In this document: positions 1-7,447 of the stretch, piece after piece
Position numbering within the stretch: the first letter of the stretch is position 1
How the letters are laid out: each line of letters starts with the position of its first letter
Notes under the pieces: generated by a model
Database searches by the model: none
What the model saw: the letters and a program-made list of their open reading frames with translations, nothing else
What the model was told of the DNA's origin: nothing
Assembly: GCA_902608305.1 (NCBI GenBank)
Contig: CACLNK010000003.1
Location: 1-52,173 of the forward strand
Direction: 5' to 3'
DNA length: 52,173 nt
DNA from: an uncultured Pelagibacteraceae bacterium
GTDB lineage: Bacteria > Pseudomonadota > Alphaproteobacteria > Pelagibacterales > Pelagibacteraceae
Position numbers and translations under genes: made by a program

Positions 1-2
1 CT

Positions 3-755
3 ATTTTGTCTTTCAGTGCATATGCAGGGACAGATGGGGAAAATACTCTTTCAAAAGGTTCAAATAAACCAGTTAAAGATTGTTTTGAAAAAGTCAACAG
101 GGGTATTTTTGCTTTTAATCAAGCATTGGATGGTGCTATTTTTGAACCGGTAGCAAGAGGATATAGAAAATTTCCAGTTCCAATAAGACGTGGAACTAGC
201 AATGTATTAAATAACATATCTACCTTGGTGACAATACCGAATAATCTTTTACAAGGAGAAATAAAACAGGCAGGTCAGAATACTATAAGATTTGTTGTAA
301 ATACAACCTTGGGTATTTTAGGAATATTTGACCCTGCCTCAGGTTTAGGTTTCGCTTCTTTAGAAAAAGAAGATTATGGTCAAACATTTGGAGCATGGGG
401 AATAGGAGAAGGTTGTTATTTAGTTCTTCCAGTACTAGGACCATCAACGGTGAGAGACACATTTGGTATGATCGGTAGTACTATTGCGGGAGGAGATCCT
501 TGGTATAATGTAACAGTAAAAAATGATACTCATTACTTCACAGATTTTGACTATTATGGATCTAGAGTAACTTCCGGAATAGACTTTAGAGCAAAAAATA
601 TTGAATCTTTCGAAAGTCTCGAACAAAATTCATTAGATTTTTATGCGTCTGTTAGAAGCTTATACTTACAAGATAGACAACAAAAGATTATGAATTCCAA
701 AAAAGTTGTAGATACTATGGATGATGGCGACTGGGAAGAAATAGAGTCTAATTAA
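3..755 (+). CDS. mlaA: MlaA family outer-membrane lipid-asymmetry lipoprotein (5' end missing)
   Basis: This is a VacJ/MlaA family protein, the outer-membrane component that removes misplaced phospholipids and passes them to periplasmic MlaC. The reading frame is open to the window edge, so the true start and most of the signal peptide lie upstream. The first visible residues end in Ser-Ala-Tyr-Ala, like the tail of a signal peptide, followed by the mature chain. Family hallmarks are the early 'FEKVNRGIFAFNQALD' segment, the 'NNLLQGEIKQAG' helix, the 'DPASGLGF' stretch and 'YGQTFGAWGIGEGCYLVLP' near residues 125-143. mlaC follows 13 nt downstream on the same strand, which supports the assignment. 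I cannot see whether a lipobox cysteine is present because the N-terminus is cut off. Confidence 0.9.
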   Translation: MLSFSAYAGTDGENTLSKGSNKPVKDCFEKVNRGIFAFNQALDGAIFEPVARGYRKFPVPIRRGTSNVLNNISTLVTIPNNLLQGEIKQAGQNTIRFVVNTTLGILGIFDPASGLGFASLEKEDYGQTFGAWGIGEGCYLVLPVLGPSTVRDTFGMIGSTIAGGDPWYNVTVKNDTHYFTDFDYYGSRVTSGIDFRAKNIESFESLEQNSLDFYASVRSLYLQDRQQKIMNSKKVVDTMDDGDWEEIESN

Positions 756-768
756 AACAAAATCCAAC

Positions 769-1371
769 ATGAATTTTAAAAAGTGTTTAATTAAATTTTC
801 TTTAATTTTAATTTTATTTTCCATTTTTGTAGGGAAATCTTTTTCTACAGAACCTGAAAAATTTGTTCAGTCTGTAGTGGATGAAGCTTCTGCAGTCTTA
901 ACTAAAAATTATACAAAAGAACAAAAAATTGAAAAACTTCGATCTATAGCAAAAAAATCTGTGGATATTAAAGGAATAGGCTTTTACACTCTAGGGTCGC
1001 ATAGAAAAAATTTATCTGCTGGCCAAAAAGAAGAATATTCTATACTTTTTGAAAGTTATTTTTTAAAAAGCTTTGCGAGTAGACTTAGTGAATATACAGA
1101 TCCAAAAATTAATGTGACTGGCAGCAAAATACTAAATGAAAAATATACAATAATATCAAGCATATTAGTTGCAACTGACAAAAGACCAGAAGTTAAGATT
1201 GATTGGAGGATTTATACAAAAAATCCAGACGAACCTTTAATTAGAGATTTAATAATAGAAGGATTGAGCCTTGCAAGGACTCAAAAAGAAGAATTCAATT
1301 CAATTATTCAAAGCAATGATGATAACATCAATGTACTATTCACAAATTTAAAAGAATTTATCAACAAATAA
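769..1371 (+). CDS. mlaC: MlaC/Ttg2D family periplasmic phospholipid-binding protein
   Basis: The 200-residue protein has the size and layout of MlaC, the soluble periplasmic carrier that moves phospholipid between MlaA and the MlaFEDB transporter. An N-terminal signal peptide is obvious: Lys-rich start, hydrophobic run over residues 9-22, and a probable cleavage after 'KSFS'. The body holds MlaC-like segments including 'FVQSVVDEASAVL', 'SAGQKEEYSILFESYFLKSF' and 'VKIDWRIY', and the 'PLIRDLIIEGLSLARTQKEEF' segment near the C-terminus is typical of the family. It starts with ATG 13 nt after mlaA and is probably cotranscribed with it. The inner-membrane Mla genes are not in this window. Confidence 0.9.
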   Translation: MNFKKCLIKFSLILILFSIFVGKSFSTEPEKFVQSVVDEASAVLTKNYTKEQKIEKLRSIAKKSVDIKGIGFYTLGSHRKNLSAGQKEEYSILFESYFLKSFASRLSEYTDPKINVTGSKILNEKYTIISSILVATDKRPEVKIDWRIYTKNPDEPLIRDLIIEGLSLARTQKEEFNSIIQSNDDNINVLFTNLKEFINK

Positions 1372-1499
1372 ATTGTGTTAAAAGTTTACCAGGACTCAAG
1401 TCTGATTAACAATCTTTGAAGTACATAAAGAGTTGATAATTGAACATTTTAAGTTTTAAACACTTAAGCAAAATAAATTAAATTCTCAAATACTAAGTT

Positions 1500-2486
1500 T
1501 TAATCTTTTTTTTCCTCTTGTTCTTCTTCTTGTTTAAGTCTTTGTTCTTCTTGTTCTTGCTGTTCTTTTTGTCTTTGTTCTTCTTGTTCTTGTAATCTTT
1601 GTTCTTCTTCTTGTTTAAGTCTTTGTTCTTCTTCATGCTGATTTATTTGTTGTTCTTGTTCTTTTTGTCTTTGTTCTCTATCTTCTTGTAATTTTTGTTC
1701 TTCTTCTTGTTTAAGTCTTTGTTCTTCTTGTTCTTTTTGTCTTTGTTCTTCTGCAAATGCTCGATGACGAAAATATTCTTGTTGACTTTGTTTCTCTTCT
1801 TCTCTCTTTAATTTTCTTTCTTCTAGTTCTTTTTGTTTTTGTTCTTCTTGTTCTTTTTGTCTTTGTTCTTTCTCTTCTTGTAATTTTTGTTTTTCTTCTT
1901 GCTTAAGTCTTTGTTCTTCTTCTTGCTTAAGTCTTTGTTCTTCTTTTGCTTCCTTTTGTTTTATTTTTTTATTAATTCGGTCTAGTCTTTTTTGTTCTTG
2001 TTTTTCTTTTTTAATTTGTTTTAATATTATTTTTTTATTAATTCGGTCTAGTCTTTTTTGTTCTTGTTTTTCTTTTTTAATTTGTTTTGCTTTTTTTCTT
2101 TTTTCAAGTTTAATTTGTTTTAATTTGTTAATTTTTTGTTTCTTTTTAAAATTTTCATAAGCCTTATTAAATGACTTAAATGTAAAATTTGCTAATCTAT
2201 GTAAGCTTATTTTACTAAGCTGATTTATTTGATTGCTAATTATTTGTTTTTTTTTTCTTTGTAGCTGTAAGTTCAGCCCTTTAAGATATTTTATTTGCTT
2301 AGTGATTTTTAGTTTTTTTCTGCTTTTTAGCAGTAAATTCAGTCCTTTAAGATGTTTTATTTGCTTAGTAATTTTTGTGATTTTTATTTTCTTCAAATTT
2401 ATTTTTGATATTTCTTTCTTAACCTTACTTATAGTTTTCTTGCTTTTTTTTAATTTTCTAGTTTTCTTTTTTCTTTTTTTTCTCAT
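1500..2486 (-). CDS. Repetitive, highly charged coiled-coil protein of unknown function
   Basis: I do not recognise a family. The 328-residue product is built almost entirely of Lys, Glu, Gln, Arg, Ile and Leu. Residues 1-60 are extremely Lys-rich; residues about 40-100 contain imperfect repeats of a 'KITKQIKxLKGLNL' unit; residues about 135-180 contain two 22-residue copies of 'KQIKKEKQEQKRLDRINKKI'; and from about residue 180 to the end it is Glu/Gln-rich with 'EEQRLKQEEEQ'-type units. The N-terminal half is strongly basic and the C-terminal half acidic, so charge is segregated. There is no signal peptide or membrane segment. A long rod, either coiled coil or single alpha helix, is a reasonable inference. 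The ATG start and absence of internal stops across nearly 1 kb argue that it is a real, selected gene, but its repeats make length variation between strains likely. Confidence 0.65.
   Translation of the reverse strand: MRKKRKKKTRKLKKSKKTISKVKKEISKINLKKIKITKITKQIKHLKGLNLLLKSRKKLKITKQIKYLKGLNLQLQRKKKQIISNQINQLSKISLHRLANFTFKSFNKAYENFKKKQKINKLKQIKLEKRKKAKQIKKEKQEQKRLDRINKKIILKQIKKEKQEQKRLDRINKKIKQKEAKEEQRLKQEEEQRLKQEEKQKLQEEKEQRQKEQEEQKQKELEERKLKREEEKQSQQEYFRHRAFAEEQRQKEQEEQRLKQEEEQKLQEDREQRQKEQEQQINQHEEEQRLKQEEEQRLQEQEEQRQKEQQEQEEQRLKQEEEQEEKKD
1961..2088. repeat. Exact 62-bp tandem duplication inside the coiled-coil gene
   Basis: Positions 1961-2022 and 2027-2088 are identical by eye, with a 66-bp period that equals 22 codons, so the reading frame is kept. 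The surrounding gene also carries shorter degenerate repeats in its 3' half, between about 1500 and 1960. Perfect identity implies a recent duplication or gene-conversion event compared with the diverged repeats next to it. Confidence 0.85.
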
Positions 2487-2541
2487 AATAGACTTTTAAT
2501 TTTGAATTAAGAACCAAATACTGAAAAGTCACAAATTATAT

Positions 2542-2754
2542 TTAGTTAAAAAAAAATATCGCAACTATAATAAGTAATCCTGCTACTATTCCTGTTATAA
2601 TGTATGATAGTTTTTTTTCTTTTTTTCTTTCTTCGGCATTTCTCCTATTGATATCATCAATATTAAGTCTGCCAGGTGATTCTGGACTTTCTCGCGTCTC
2701 TACTTTTTGGCTTGATGCCGTTATTTCATCTGTTTGTTTATTCTTATTCTCCAT
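2542..2754 (-). CDS. Small protein with C-terminal membrane anchor
   Basis: This 70-residue protein is not one I can name. It has a hydrophilic N-terminal part rich in Lys, Asn, Glu and Ser (residues 1-50) and one hydrophobic helix at the very C-terminus, 'SYIITGIVAGLLIIVAIFFF', flanked on the inside by a KKEKK cluster. This is the topology of a tail-anchored inner-membrane protein with its bulk in the cytoplasm. I chose the ATG at 2752-2754; a TTG nine codons upstream (2779-2781) is an alternative that would add 'MKKICSNKN'. It lies 55 nt upstream of the coiled-coil gene on the same strand, so the two could form one transcript. Short length makes the call moderate, but the clear membrane segment argues against a chance reading frame. 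Confidence 0.55.
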   Translation of the reverse strand: MENKNKQTDEITASSQKVETRESPESPGRLNIDDINRRNAEERKKEKKLSYIITGIVAGLLIIVAIFFFN

Positions 2755-2961
2755 ATTCTTATTTGAACAAATTTTCTTCAACTATACAACAACAGTAGCT
2801 CCGTATTTATAAGTTTAAGATTCAACCTAAAAGTTAAACCTATTAATAATTGGCATAAAAACAATTTTTTATTAACATTTTTACTATTTGATTAATAAAT
2901 GTTTTTTATTTTAAAAAATTTGAATAATTAAAAAAAAATAAATTGGAAAATTCAATATTTC

Positions 2962-3038
2962 TGGTGGGCCCGCCAGGACTCGAACCTGGGACCAATACAT
3001 TATGAGTGTACTGCTCTAACCAACTGAGCTACAGGCCC
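2962..3038 (-). tRNA. tRNA with CAT anticodon, probably tRNA-Ile2 (lysidine type)
   Basis: A complete cloverleaf reads on the minus strand: acceptor GGGCCTG paired with CGGGCCC (one T-G pair), D-stem GCTC, anticodon loop CTCATAA with anticodon CAT, T-loop TTCGAGT and an encoded CCA end. CAT can be Met or Ile2, the latter after lysidine modification. The extra-loop context TTGGTC and the AGCAG before the anticodon stem resemble bacterial tRNA-Ile2 more than elongator tRNA-Met, so I favour Ile2, with elongator Met as the alternative. Confidence 0.85.
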
Positions 3039-3100
3039 TTAGAACAAATAATAAATACAGCAAAAATTAAATTCTAGCAACAAGACTAAATTATAATAAA

Positions 3101-3175
3101 TGGTGGGCCTTGTAGGTTACGCTCCTACTACCTTTCCCATGTCAAGGGAACACTCTACTATTGAGCTAAAGGCCC
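3101..3175 (-). tRNA. tRNA-Val(GAC) with atypical T-loop and D-loop
   Basis: A cloverleaf folds on the minus strand: acceptor GGGCCTT/AAGGCCC, D-stem GCTC/GAGT, anticodon stem TTCCC/GGGAA with loop TTGACAT (anticodon GAC, Val), T-stem GTAGG/CCTAC and an encoded CCA. All stems pair well, so the gene looks functional. The loops are odd: the T-loop is AGCGTAA rather than the TTCRANY consensus, and the D-loop AATAGTA has A where G18 is expected. It begins 4 nt after the rpoD stop codon on the same strand. Confidence 0.8.
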
Positions 3176-3179
3176 AGTA

Positions 3180-5021
3180 TTAACTTTCTAAGAAACTTTT
3201 TAGTTGTTTAGATCTACTTGGATGTTTTAATTTTCTTAAAGCTTTAGCTTCAATCTGTCTTATTCGTTCTCTTGTTACTGAAAACTGCAAACCTACTTCT
3301 TCAAGAGTATGATCGGTGTTCATTCCAACGCCAAAACGCATTCTAAGAACTCTTTCTTCTCTTGGGGTAAGTGTGGATAGTATTTTTGTTGTTGCCTCAC
3401 TTAAATTTGATTTAATAGCTTGTTCTAAAGGCGCTAAAGCTTTCGTATCTTCTATAAAATCTCCTAAACTACTATCTTCTTCGTCTCCCACAGGTTTTTC
3501 TAATGAAACAGGTTCTTTTGAAATTTTAAGAACTTTTCTTACTTTATCTAACGGCATTCTTAATTTTTTAGATAATTCTTCGGGTGTTGCCTCTCTACCA
3601 AATTCGCTTAGAATTAATCTTTGAGTTCTAACAATTTTATTAATTGTTTCAATCATATGTACTGGTATTCTAATTGTTCTAGCCTGATCAGCAATTGATC
3701 TTGTTATTGCTTGTCTAATCCACCATGTTGCATAAGTTGAAAATTTATAACCTCTTCTATATTCAAATTTATCAACGGCTTTCATTAAACCAATATTACC
3801 TTCTTGTATAAGATCTAAAAACTGCAAACCTCTATTGGTATATTTTTTAGCAATTGAAATAACTAATCTTAAATTTGCTTCCACCATTTCTTTTTTTGCG
3901 ATTCTTGATTCTTTTTCTCCTTTTTGTATTCTGCTGACTAATTTCTTAAAATCTGTTACTGAAATTCCTAGTTTTTGACTAATCTCAACTAACCTTTCTC
4001 TAATATTCTTAAATTCTTCTTTATTTTTTTGAAAAAATTTTTTCCATTCTGGATTCGTATCTAAAAAAATTTTCAAGTTTGGATTTATTTCGTTGCCAAT
4101 ATAAAATTTTATAAATTCATTCCTTGAAATATTATGATTAATAGCCAATCTCAATAGATTTCCTTCTAGTGATATAATCTTTTTGTTTTCAATATAATGT
4201 TTTTGAACTAATTCTTCCAATACAGGAGGTGACAGTTGAAGTGATTTTATATTTTCTAAAATATCTGAAACAATTTTTTGGTAGCTTTTTTCTTTATTTG
4301 GTGAAAAAATTTTAACAGATAACAAGCGTTCTAACTTTTCCTTTTGATATTTAATAAGCTTATTATAATCTCTTGATAAATTCGCAACTGTATGTAAAAC
4401 TTTTGGTTTAATTTCGTTTTCCATTGCTGCAAGTGTTGGGTTAAATTCATCATCTGTATCTTCATTGTTATTTTCTGTGTTACTTTCAGATTTGTCTTTT
4501 ATATCTGTTGAGTTTTTTTGTTTGGCACTGAGTCCGGTGCTTTCATCTTCCATATAATTAGTATCAATATCAATAATTTCTCTAACTAAAATTTCAGAAT
4601 TTTGTAATTTAACATTCCACTCAAAAAATTGCTGAGCAGTTATTGGACTTTGTGATAAAGCATTCAACATTACATCTTTTCCTGCCTCAATTCTTTTTGC
4701 TATTGCAATCTCACCTTCTCTAGATAGAAGTTCCACACCTCCCATTTCCCTAAGATACATTCTAATTGGATCGTCACTTTTTTCGATTGTTTTACCTTCT
4801 TCTTTAGAAGATGAGTCTTTTTTTCTTAATACTTTAAAATCTGATTTTTTTTCAACTAGAGTTATTTTTTCATCAAGAATATGAATAAAAGCTTGCTCAA
4901 GATTTTGATTACTTAAATTTCTTTTACCTAGTGATTTTTTTAATTCCTCAAGTGTAATAAATCCTCTATGGACTCCTCTGCCCATAAGTCTTGCAAATGA
5001 TTTTGTAATTATTCTTTCCAC
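3180..5021 (-). CDS. rpoD: RNA polymerase primary sigma factor RpoD (sigma-70)
   Basis: This 613-residue protein is the housekeeping sigma factor that directs RNA polymerase to -10/-35 promoters. It shows region 1.1-like N-terminal sequence, region 1.2 ('DDPIRMYLREMGGVELLSREGE'), a charged non-conserved insert (about residues 140-260), region 2 ('NLRLVISIAKKYTNRGLQF', 'DLIQEGNIGLMKAVDKFEYR', 'STYATWWIRQAITRSIADQA'), region 3 and region 4 at the C-terminus with the 'EEVGLQFSVTRERIRQIEAK' helix-turn-helix. The start is a GTG at 5019-5021; an ATG 13 codons further in is an alternative. It follows dnaG by 66 nt, the classic dnaG-rpoD arrangement, and two tRNA genes follow its stop codon directly. 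Confidence 0.97.
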   Translation of the reverse strand: MERIITKSFARLMGRGVHRGFITLEELKKSLGKRNLSNQNLEQAFIHILDEKITLVEKKSDFKVLRKKDSSSKEEGKTIEKSDDPIRMYLREMGGVELLSREGEIAIAKRIEAGKDVMLNALSQSPITAQQFFEWNVKLQNSEILVREIIDIDTNYMEDESTGLSAKQKNSTDIKDKSESNTENNNEDTDDEFNPTLAAMENEIKPKVLHTVANLSRDYNKLIKYQKEKLERLLSVKIFSPNKEKSYQKIVSDILENIKSLQLSPPVLEELVQKHYIENKKIISLEGNLLRLAINHNISRNEFIKFYIGNEINPNLKIFLDTNPEWKKFFQKNKEEFKNIRERLVEISQKLGISVTDFKKLVSRIQKGEKESRIAKKEMVEANLRLVISIAKKYTNRGLQFLDLIQEGNIGLMKAVDKFEYRRGYKFSTYATWWIRQAITRSIADQARTIRIPVHMIETINKIVRTQRLILSEFGREATPEELSKKLRMPLDKVRKVLKISKEPVSLEKPVGDEEDSSLGDFIEDTKALAPLEQAIKSNLSEATTKILSTLTPREERVLRMRFGVGMNTDHTLEEVGLQFSVTRERIRQIEAKALRKLKHPSRSKQLKSFLES

Positions 5022-5045
5022 AGTAATAAAGTCCGGAAGATGTAT

Positions 5046-5074
5046 ATAATGGCAAATTTTAAAAAAGCTATCAA
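5046..5074 (-). promoter_or_regulatory. Possible internal sigma-70 promoter for rpoD
   Basis: On the minus strand, TTGATA (5069-5074) and CATTAT (5046-5051) are separated by 17 nt in the dnaG-rpoD gap. This would start transcription a short distance before the GTG of rpoD. In DNA this AT-rich such matches also arise by chance. Confidence 0.3.
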
Positions 5075-5087
5075 TAAATTCTCTGAT

Positions 5088-6863
5088 TTAATTGATATTT
5101 TGTAATTTTTTCAACTCTCTTATCTCATTAAAAGTACTCTCGCTTAAATCTTTAGCAAATTTAGATTCTAACTCTTCTATTCTAAACTCGAGTTCATAAT
5201 TTTTAAGATCTCTCGTTATTTCTTCTAGCAAATCAAATATTTTATCATGATTATTTTGATAATTATTCAAAATATGTTTAATCGAAGCAAATTTAAAGAT
5301 CTTATCAATTAATTGATTGTCTATTGACAGGTCATTTACCACAAATTTATCACCATTTTTTAATTTAGATAAAATCGCATTAAAAACTAATTTATTTTCA
5401 TTAGTAAATAATTTTATTTTTTCAATTAAATGAATGTTTTCTTGAAAAATTTCTAAATTATTTAAAATTAAATATAATAATGAAAACTCTTTTATTTCAA
5501 TTAGGCTTATAGATTTACTTTCGTTAAAATATTTTTGTGTTGATTTTAAAGATTTGGTTTTTTTTGTAAAAAACTGTCTTTTATTATTATTTATATAAGG
5601 TGTAAGGGAGGAGATTTTTTTTAAAAAATATTCTAAAATATATTTTTTTATAAATTGATCTTTAATAGTATTTGCTGTTGATCTTAATGTTTTTTCAAAA
5701 ATAGCCATCGATGATGGGTTGTTTTCTGTTTGGTTTTTATAATGATCAAATATGAACTGATGAATAGAAATTTTATTCTGTTTGGTAAAATCTATAAAAT
5801 AATCTTTACCATTCTTATTTACAAAGCTATCTGGATCTTCGTTATTTGTTAAAAATAAAAATGAAATTTTTTTTTCAGGTTTTAGTTCTTTAATTGAATT
5901 TTCAGCAGCTCTTAATGCTGCTTTATAACCACTTTCATCTCCATCAAAGCAAATAATAATGTCCTCAAAAAACTGATTTAAAATTAAAATTTGCTTATCA
6001 GTTAATGATGTGCCGAGATTAGCTACTACATTATCAATTCCATTTTTGCTTAATCCGATAACATCCATATATCCTTCAACAAGATAAACTTGGTCAATCT
6101 TATTAGATAGTTTTCTTGCTAGATCTAAATTATATAAGTTTGATCCTTTTTTAAAAAACTGTGTTTCAGGAGAATTAATATATTTTGCCAGATAATTATT
6201 TTCACGAATTGTTCTCCCGCCTAACCCAATAGGCTGTCCTGCAATACTATTTATAGGAAAAATTATTCTTTCTCTAAATCTTTCAACATAAATGTTTTTT
6301 TTATCATCTAAGTAGAAAAGACCACTTTCAATTAAAACTTTTTCATTAAAATCTTTTTTTAATTTTTCAAAAAAGTTTGTATTTTTTTCTACGTATCCAA
6401 TTTTAAATTTCTTAACTACTTCTTTGGATAAATTTCTTTTTTTTAAATAATCTCTAGCTACACTTGCTTTTTCATTTTTTAAAAGTTTCTCATGATAAAA
6501 TTGAACATATTTATTATAAATTGAAACGTATTCTTGCCATTTTTTTTCTCTTTCTTCGTCCTGTATGGAAAATGTATACGGTCTCATACCTGCTAAATTT
6601 GCGAGTGTCTTGACTGCCTCTCCAAATTTAAGATTTTGGGTTTTCATTAAAAAATCAAAAATATTTCCATGTTCAGAGGTACTAAAACAATGATAAAAAC
6701 CTTTTTCATCATTAACAGTAAAAGAAGGGGTTTTTTCTGTCTTAAAAGGGGATAATCCAATAAATTCTTTTCCTCTTTTTTTTAGATTGACAGTTTTCGA
6801 TACAACGGTTGAAACTTTTAATCTTGTTTTGATCTCATCCAAATATTCTTTAGGGTACTTCAT
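5088..6863 (-). CDS. dnaG: DNA primase DnaG
   Basis: DnaG makes the RNA primers for DNA replication. The 591-residue protein has the N-terminal CHC2-type domain (residues about 1-95), the catalytic core with 'YLVEGYMDVIGL' and the TOPRIM acidic motif 'ICFDGDESGYKAALRA', and a C-terminal helicase-binding region. The zinc-ribbon ligands are largely lost: the four expected positions read Ser38, Lys41, Cys59 and Thr62. I recall similar 'GLSPF'-type substitutions in other alphaproteobacterial primases, so this is probably a lineage trait. The gene overlaps yqeY by 4 nt (ATGA) and precedes rpoD, forming a compact macromolecular-synthesis operon. Confidence 0.97.
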   Translation of the reverse strand: MKYPKEYLDEIKTRLKVSTVVSKTVNLKKRGKEFIGLSPFKTEKTPSFTVNDEKGFYHCFSTSEHGNIFDFLMKTQNLKFGEAVKTLANLAGMRPYTFSIQDEEREKKWQEYVSIYNKYVQFYHEKLLKNEKASVARDYLKKRNLSKEVVKKFKIGYVEKNTNFFEKLKKDFNEKVLIESGLFYLDDKKNIYVERFRERIIFPINSIAGQPIGLGGRTIRENNYLAKYINSPETQFFKKGSNLYNLDLARKLSNKIDQVYLVEGYMDVIGLSKNGIDNVVANLGTSLTDKQILILNQFFEDIIICFDGDESGYKAALRAAENSIKELKPEKKISFLFLTNNEDPDSFVNKNGKDYFIDFTKQNKISIHQFIFDHYKNQTENNPSSMAIFEKTLRSTANTIKDQFIKKYILEYFLKKISSLTPYINNNKRQFFTKKTKSLKSTQKYFNESKSISLIEIKEFSLLYLILNNLEIFQENIHLIEKIKLFTNENKLVFNAILSKLKNGDKFVVNDLSIDNQLIDKIFKFASIKHILNNYQNNHDKIFDLLEEITRDLKNYELEFRIEELESKFAKDLSESTFNEIRELKKLQNIN

Positions 6864-7324
6864 TGTTTGTTCAATATTTCTTTGAGTAAAGTTCCAGCTT
6901 TTGCAAAATCTAAATTATCTGAGTATTGTTTTTTTAATTCTCCCATTACTTTTCCCATATCTTTTAAAGAGCTTGCTCCAAGTTTGCTTGCAATTTCTTC
7001 ACAAATTTTCCTTGTTTCTATTTCATTGAGCTTTTTGGGTAAATAACCTGACAATATTTCCAACTCTTTTTCCTCAATTTCTAATAAATCTTTTCTGTTA
7101 TTTTTTTTATAAATATCTATAGATTCAGATCGTTGCTTGATCATTTTGTTTAATAGTTTTTTGATATCTTCATCGTCAGTATCTTTTTTATTGGGGCCTG
7201 ATCTATTAGATATATCTAAGTCCTTTATTCCTGATAAAACTAGCCTATAAGTTGATATTTGAATTTTAGCTTTTGATTTTAAGGCATTTTTGTAATCTGT
7301 GTCGATTTTATCTTTAAGAGACAT
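6860..7324 (-). CDS. yqeY: YqeY/GatB-domain protein
   Basis: This 154-residue protein belongs to the GatB/YqeY family, related to the C-terminal domain of the GatB subunit of tRNA amidotransferase, which recognises tRNA. Hallmarks are the N-terminal 'LKDKIDTDYKNALKSK', 'LRLV/YRLVLSGIKD'-type helix, and the C-terminal 'KDMGKVMGELKKQY' segment typical of the tail domain. The precise role of the stand-alone protein is not established. It is the first gene of yqeY-dnaG-rpoD, starts with ATG and overlaps the start of dnaG by 4 nt, suggesting translational coupling. The 123-nt gap upstream separates it from divergent carA and must carry promoters in both directions. Confidence 0.9.
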   Translation of the reverse strand: MSLKDKIDTDYKNALKSKAKIQISTYRLVLSGIKDLDISNRSGPNKKDTDDEDIKKLLNKMIKQRSESIDIYKKNNRKDLLEIEEKELEILSGYLPKKLNEIETRKICEEIASKLGASSLKDMGKVMGELKKQYSDNLDFAKAGTLLKEILNKQ

Positions 7325-7397
7325 TTTTTTAATCTACTGTATAGACAATTTTGTTCAAAAGAAAAAATTATATTTTTAAAAATTTATATTAGATCTG

Positions 7398-7426
7398 TTG
7401 CGGAAATTTAGGTTTTATTGTATTAA
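7398..7426 (+). promoter_or_regulatory. Possible sigma-70 promoter for carAB
   Basis: TTGCGG (7398-7403) and TATTAA (7421-7426) are spaced by 17 nt, in the yqeY-carA divergent gap. Transcription would start near 7433, leaving a leader of about 15 nt before the TTG start of carA. The match is moderate, and I see no pyrimidine- or arginine-responsive leader hairpin. Confidence 0.35.
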
Positions 7427-7447
7427 CCTTTAACTTATGAGTTGTAA

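Noticed and set aside
1449..1467. Hairpin TTAAGT-n7-ACTTAA between mlaC and the convergent repeat gene as a bidirectional terminator
   Set aside because: The stem is six A/T-rich pairs without a clear T-run on either side; too weak to report as a feature.
1500..1960. Possible CRISPR-like repeat array
   Set aside because: The repeats are irregular, lack uniform spacers, stay in one reading frame and encode Glu/Gln/Lys units. They are coding low-complexity repeats.
2233..2499. Phe/Leu-rich open frame on the plus strand opposite the coiled-coil gene
   Set aside because: It is the antisense image of Lys-rich codons (AAA/AAG read as TTT/CTT) and has no independent support.
2962..3175. tRNA pair as an integration site for a mobile island next to the repeat gene
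   Set aside because: No integrase, direct-repeat copy of a tRNA end, or composition change was seen; the neighbouring small genes are too few to call an island.
3101..3175. tRNA-Val as a pseudogene
   Set aside because: All four stems are fully paired, the anticodon loop is normal and CCA is encoded, so decay is less likely than an unusual functional tRNA.
5088..6863. DnaG as a broken or non-functional primase because of the lost zinc ligands
   Set aside because: The frame is intact, the catalytic core motifs are present, and the gene sits in its normal operon.
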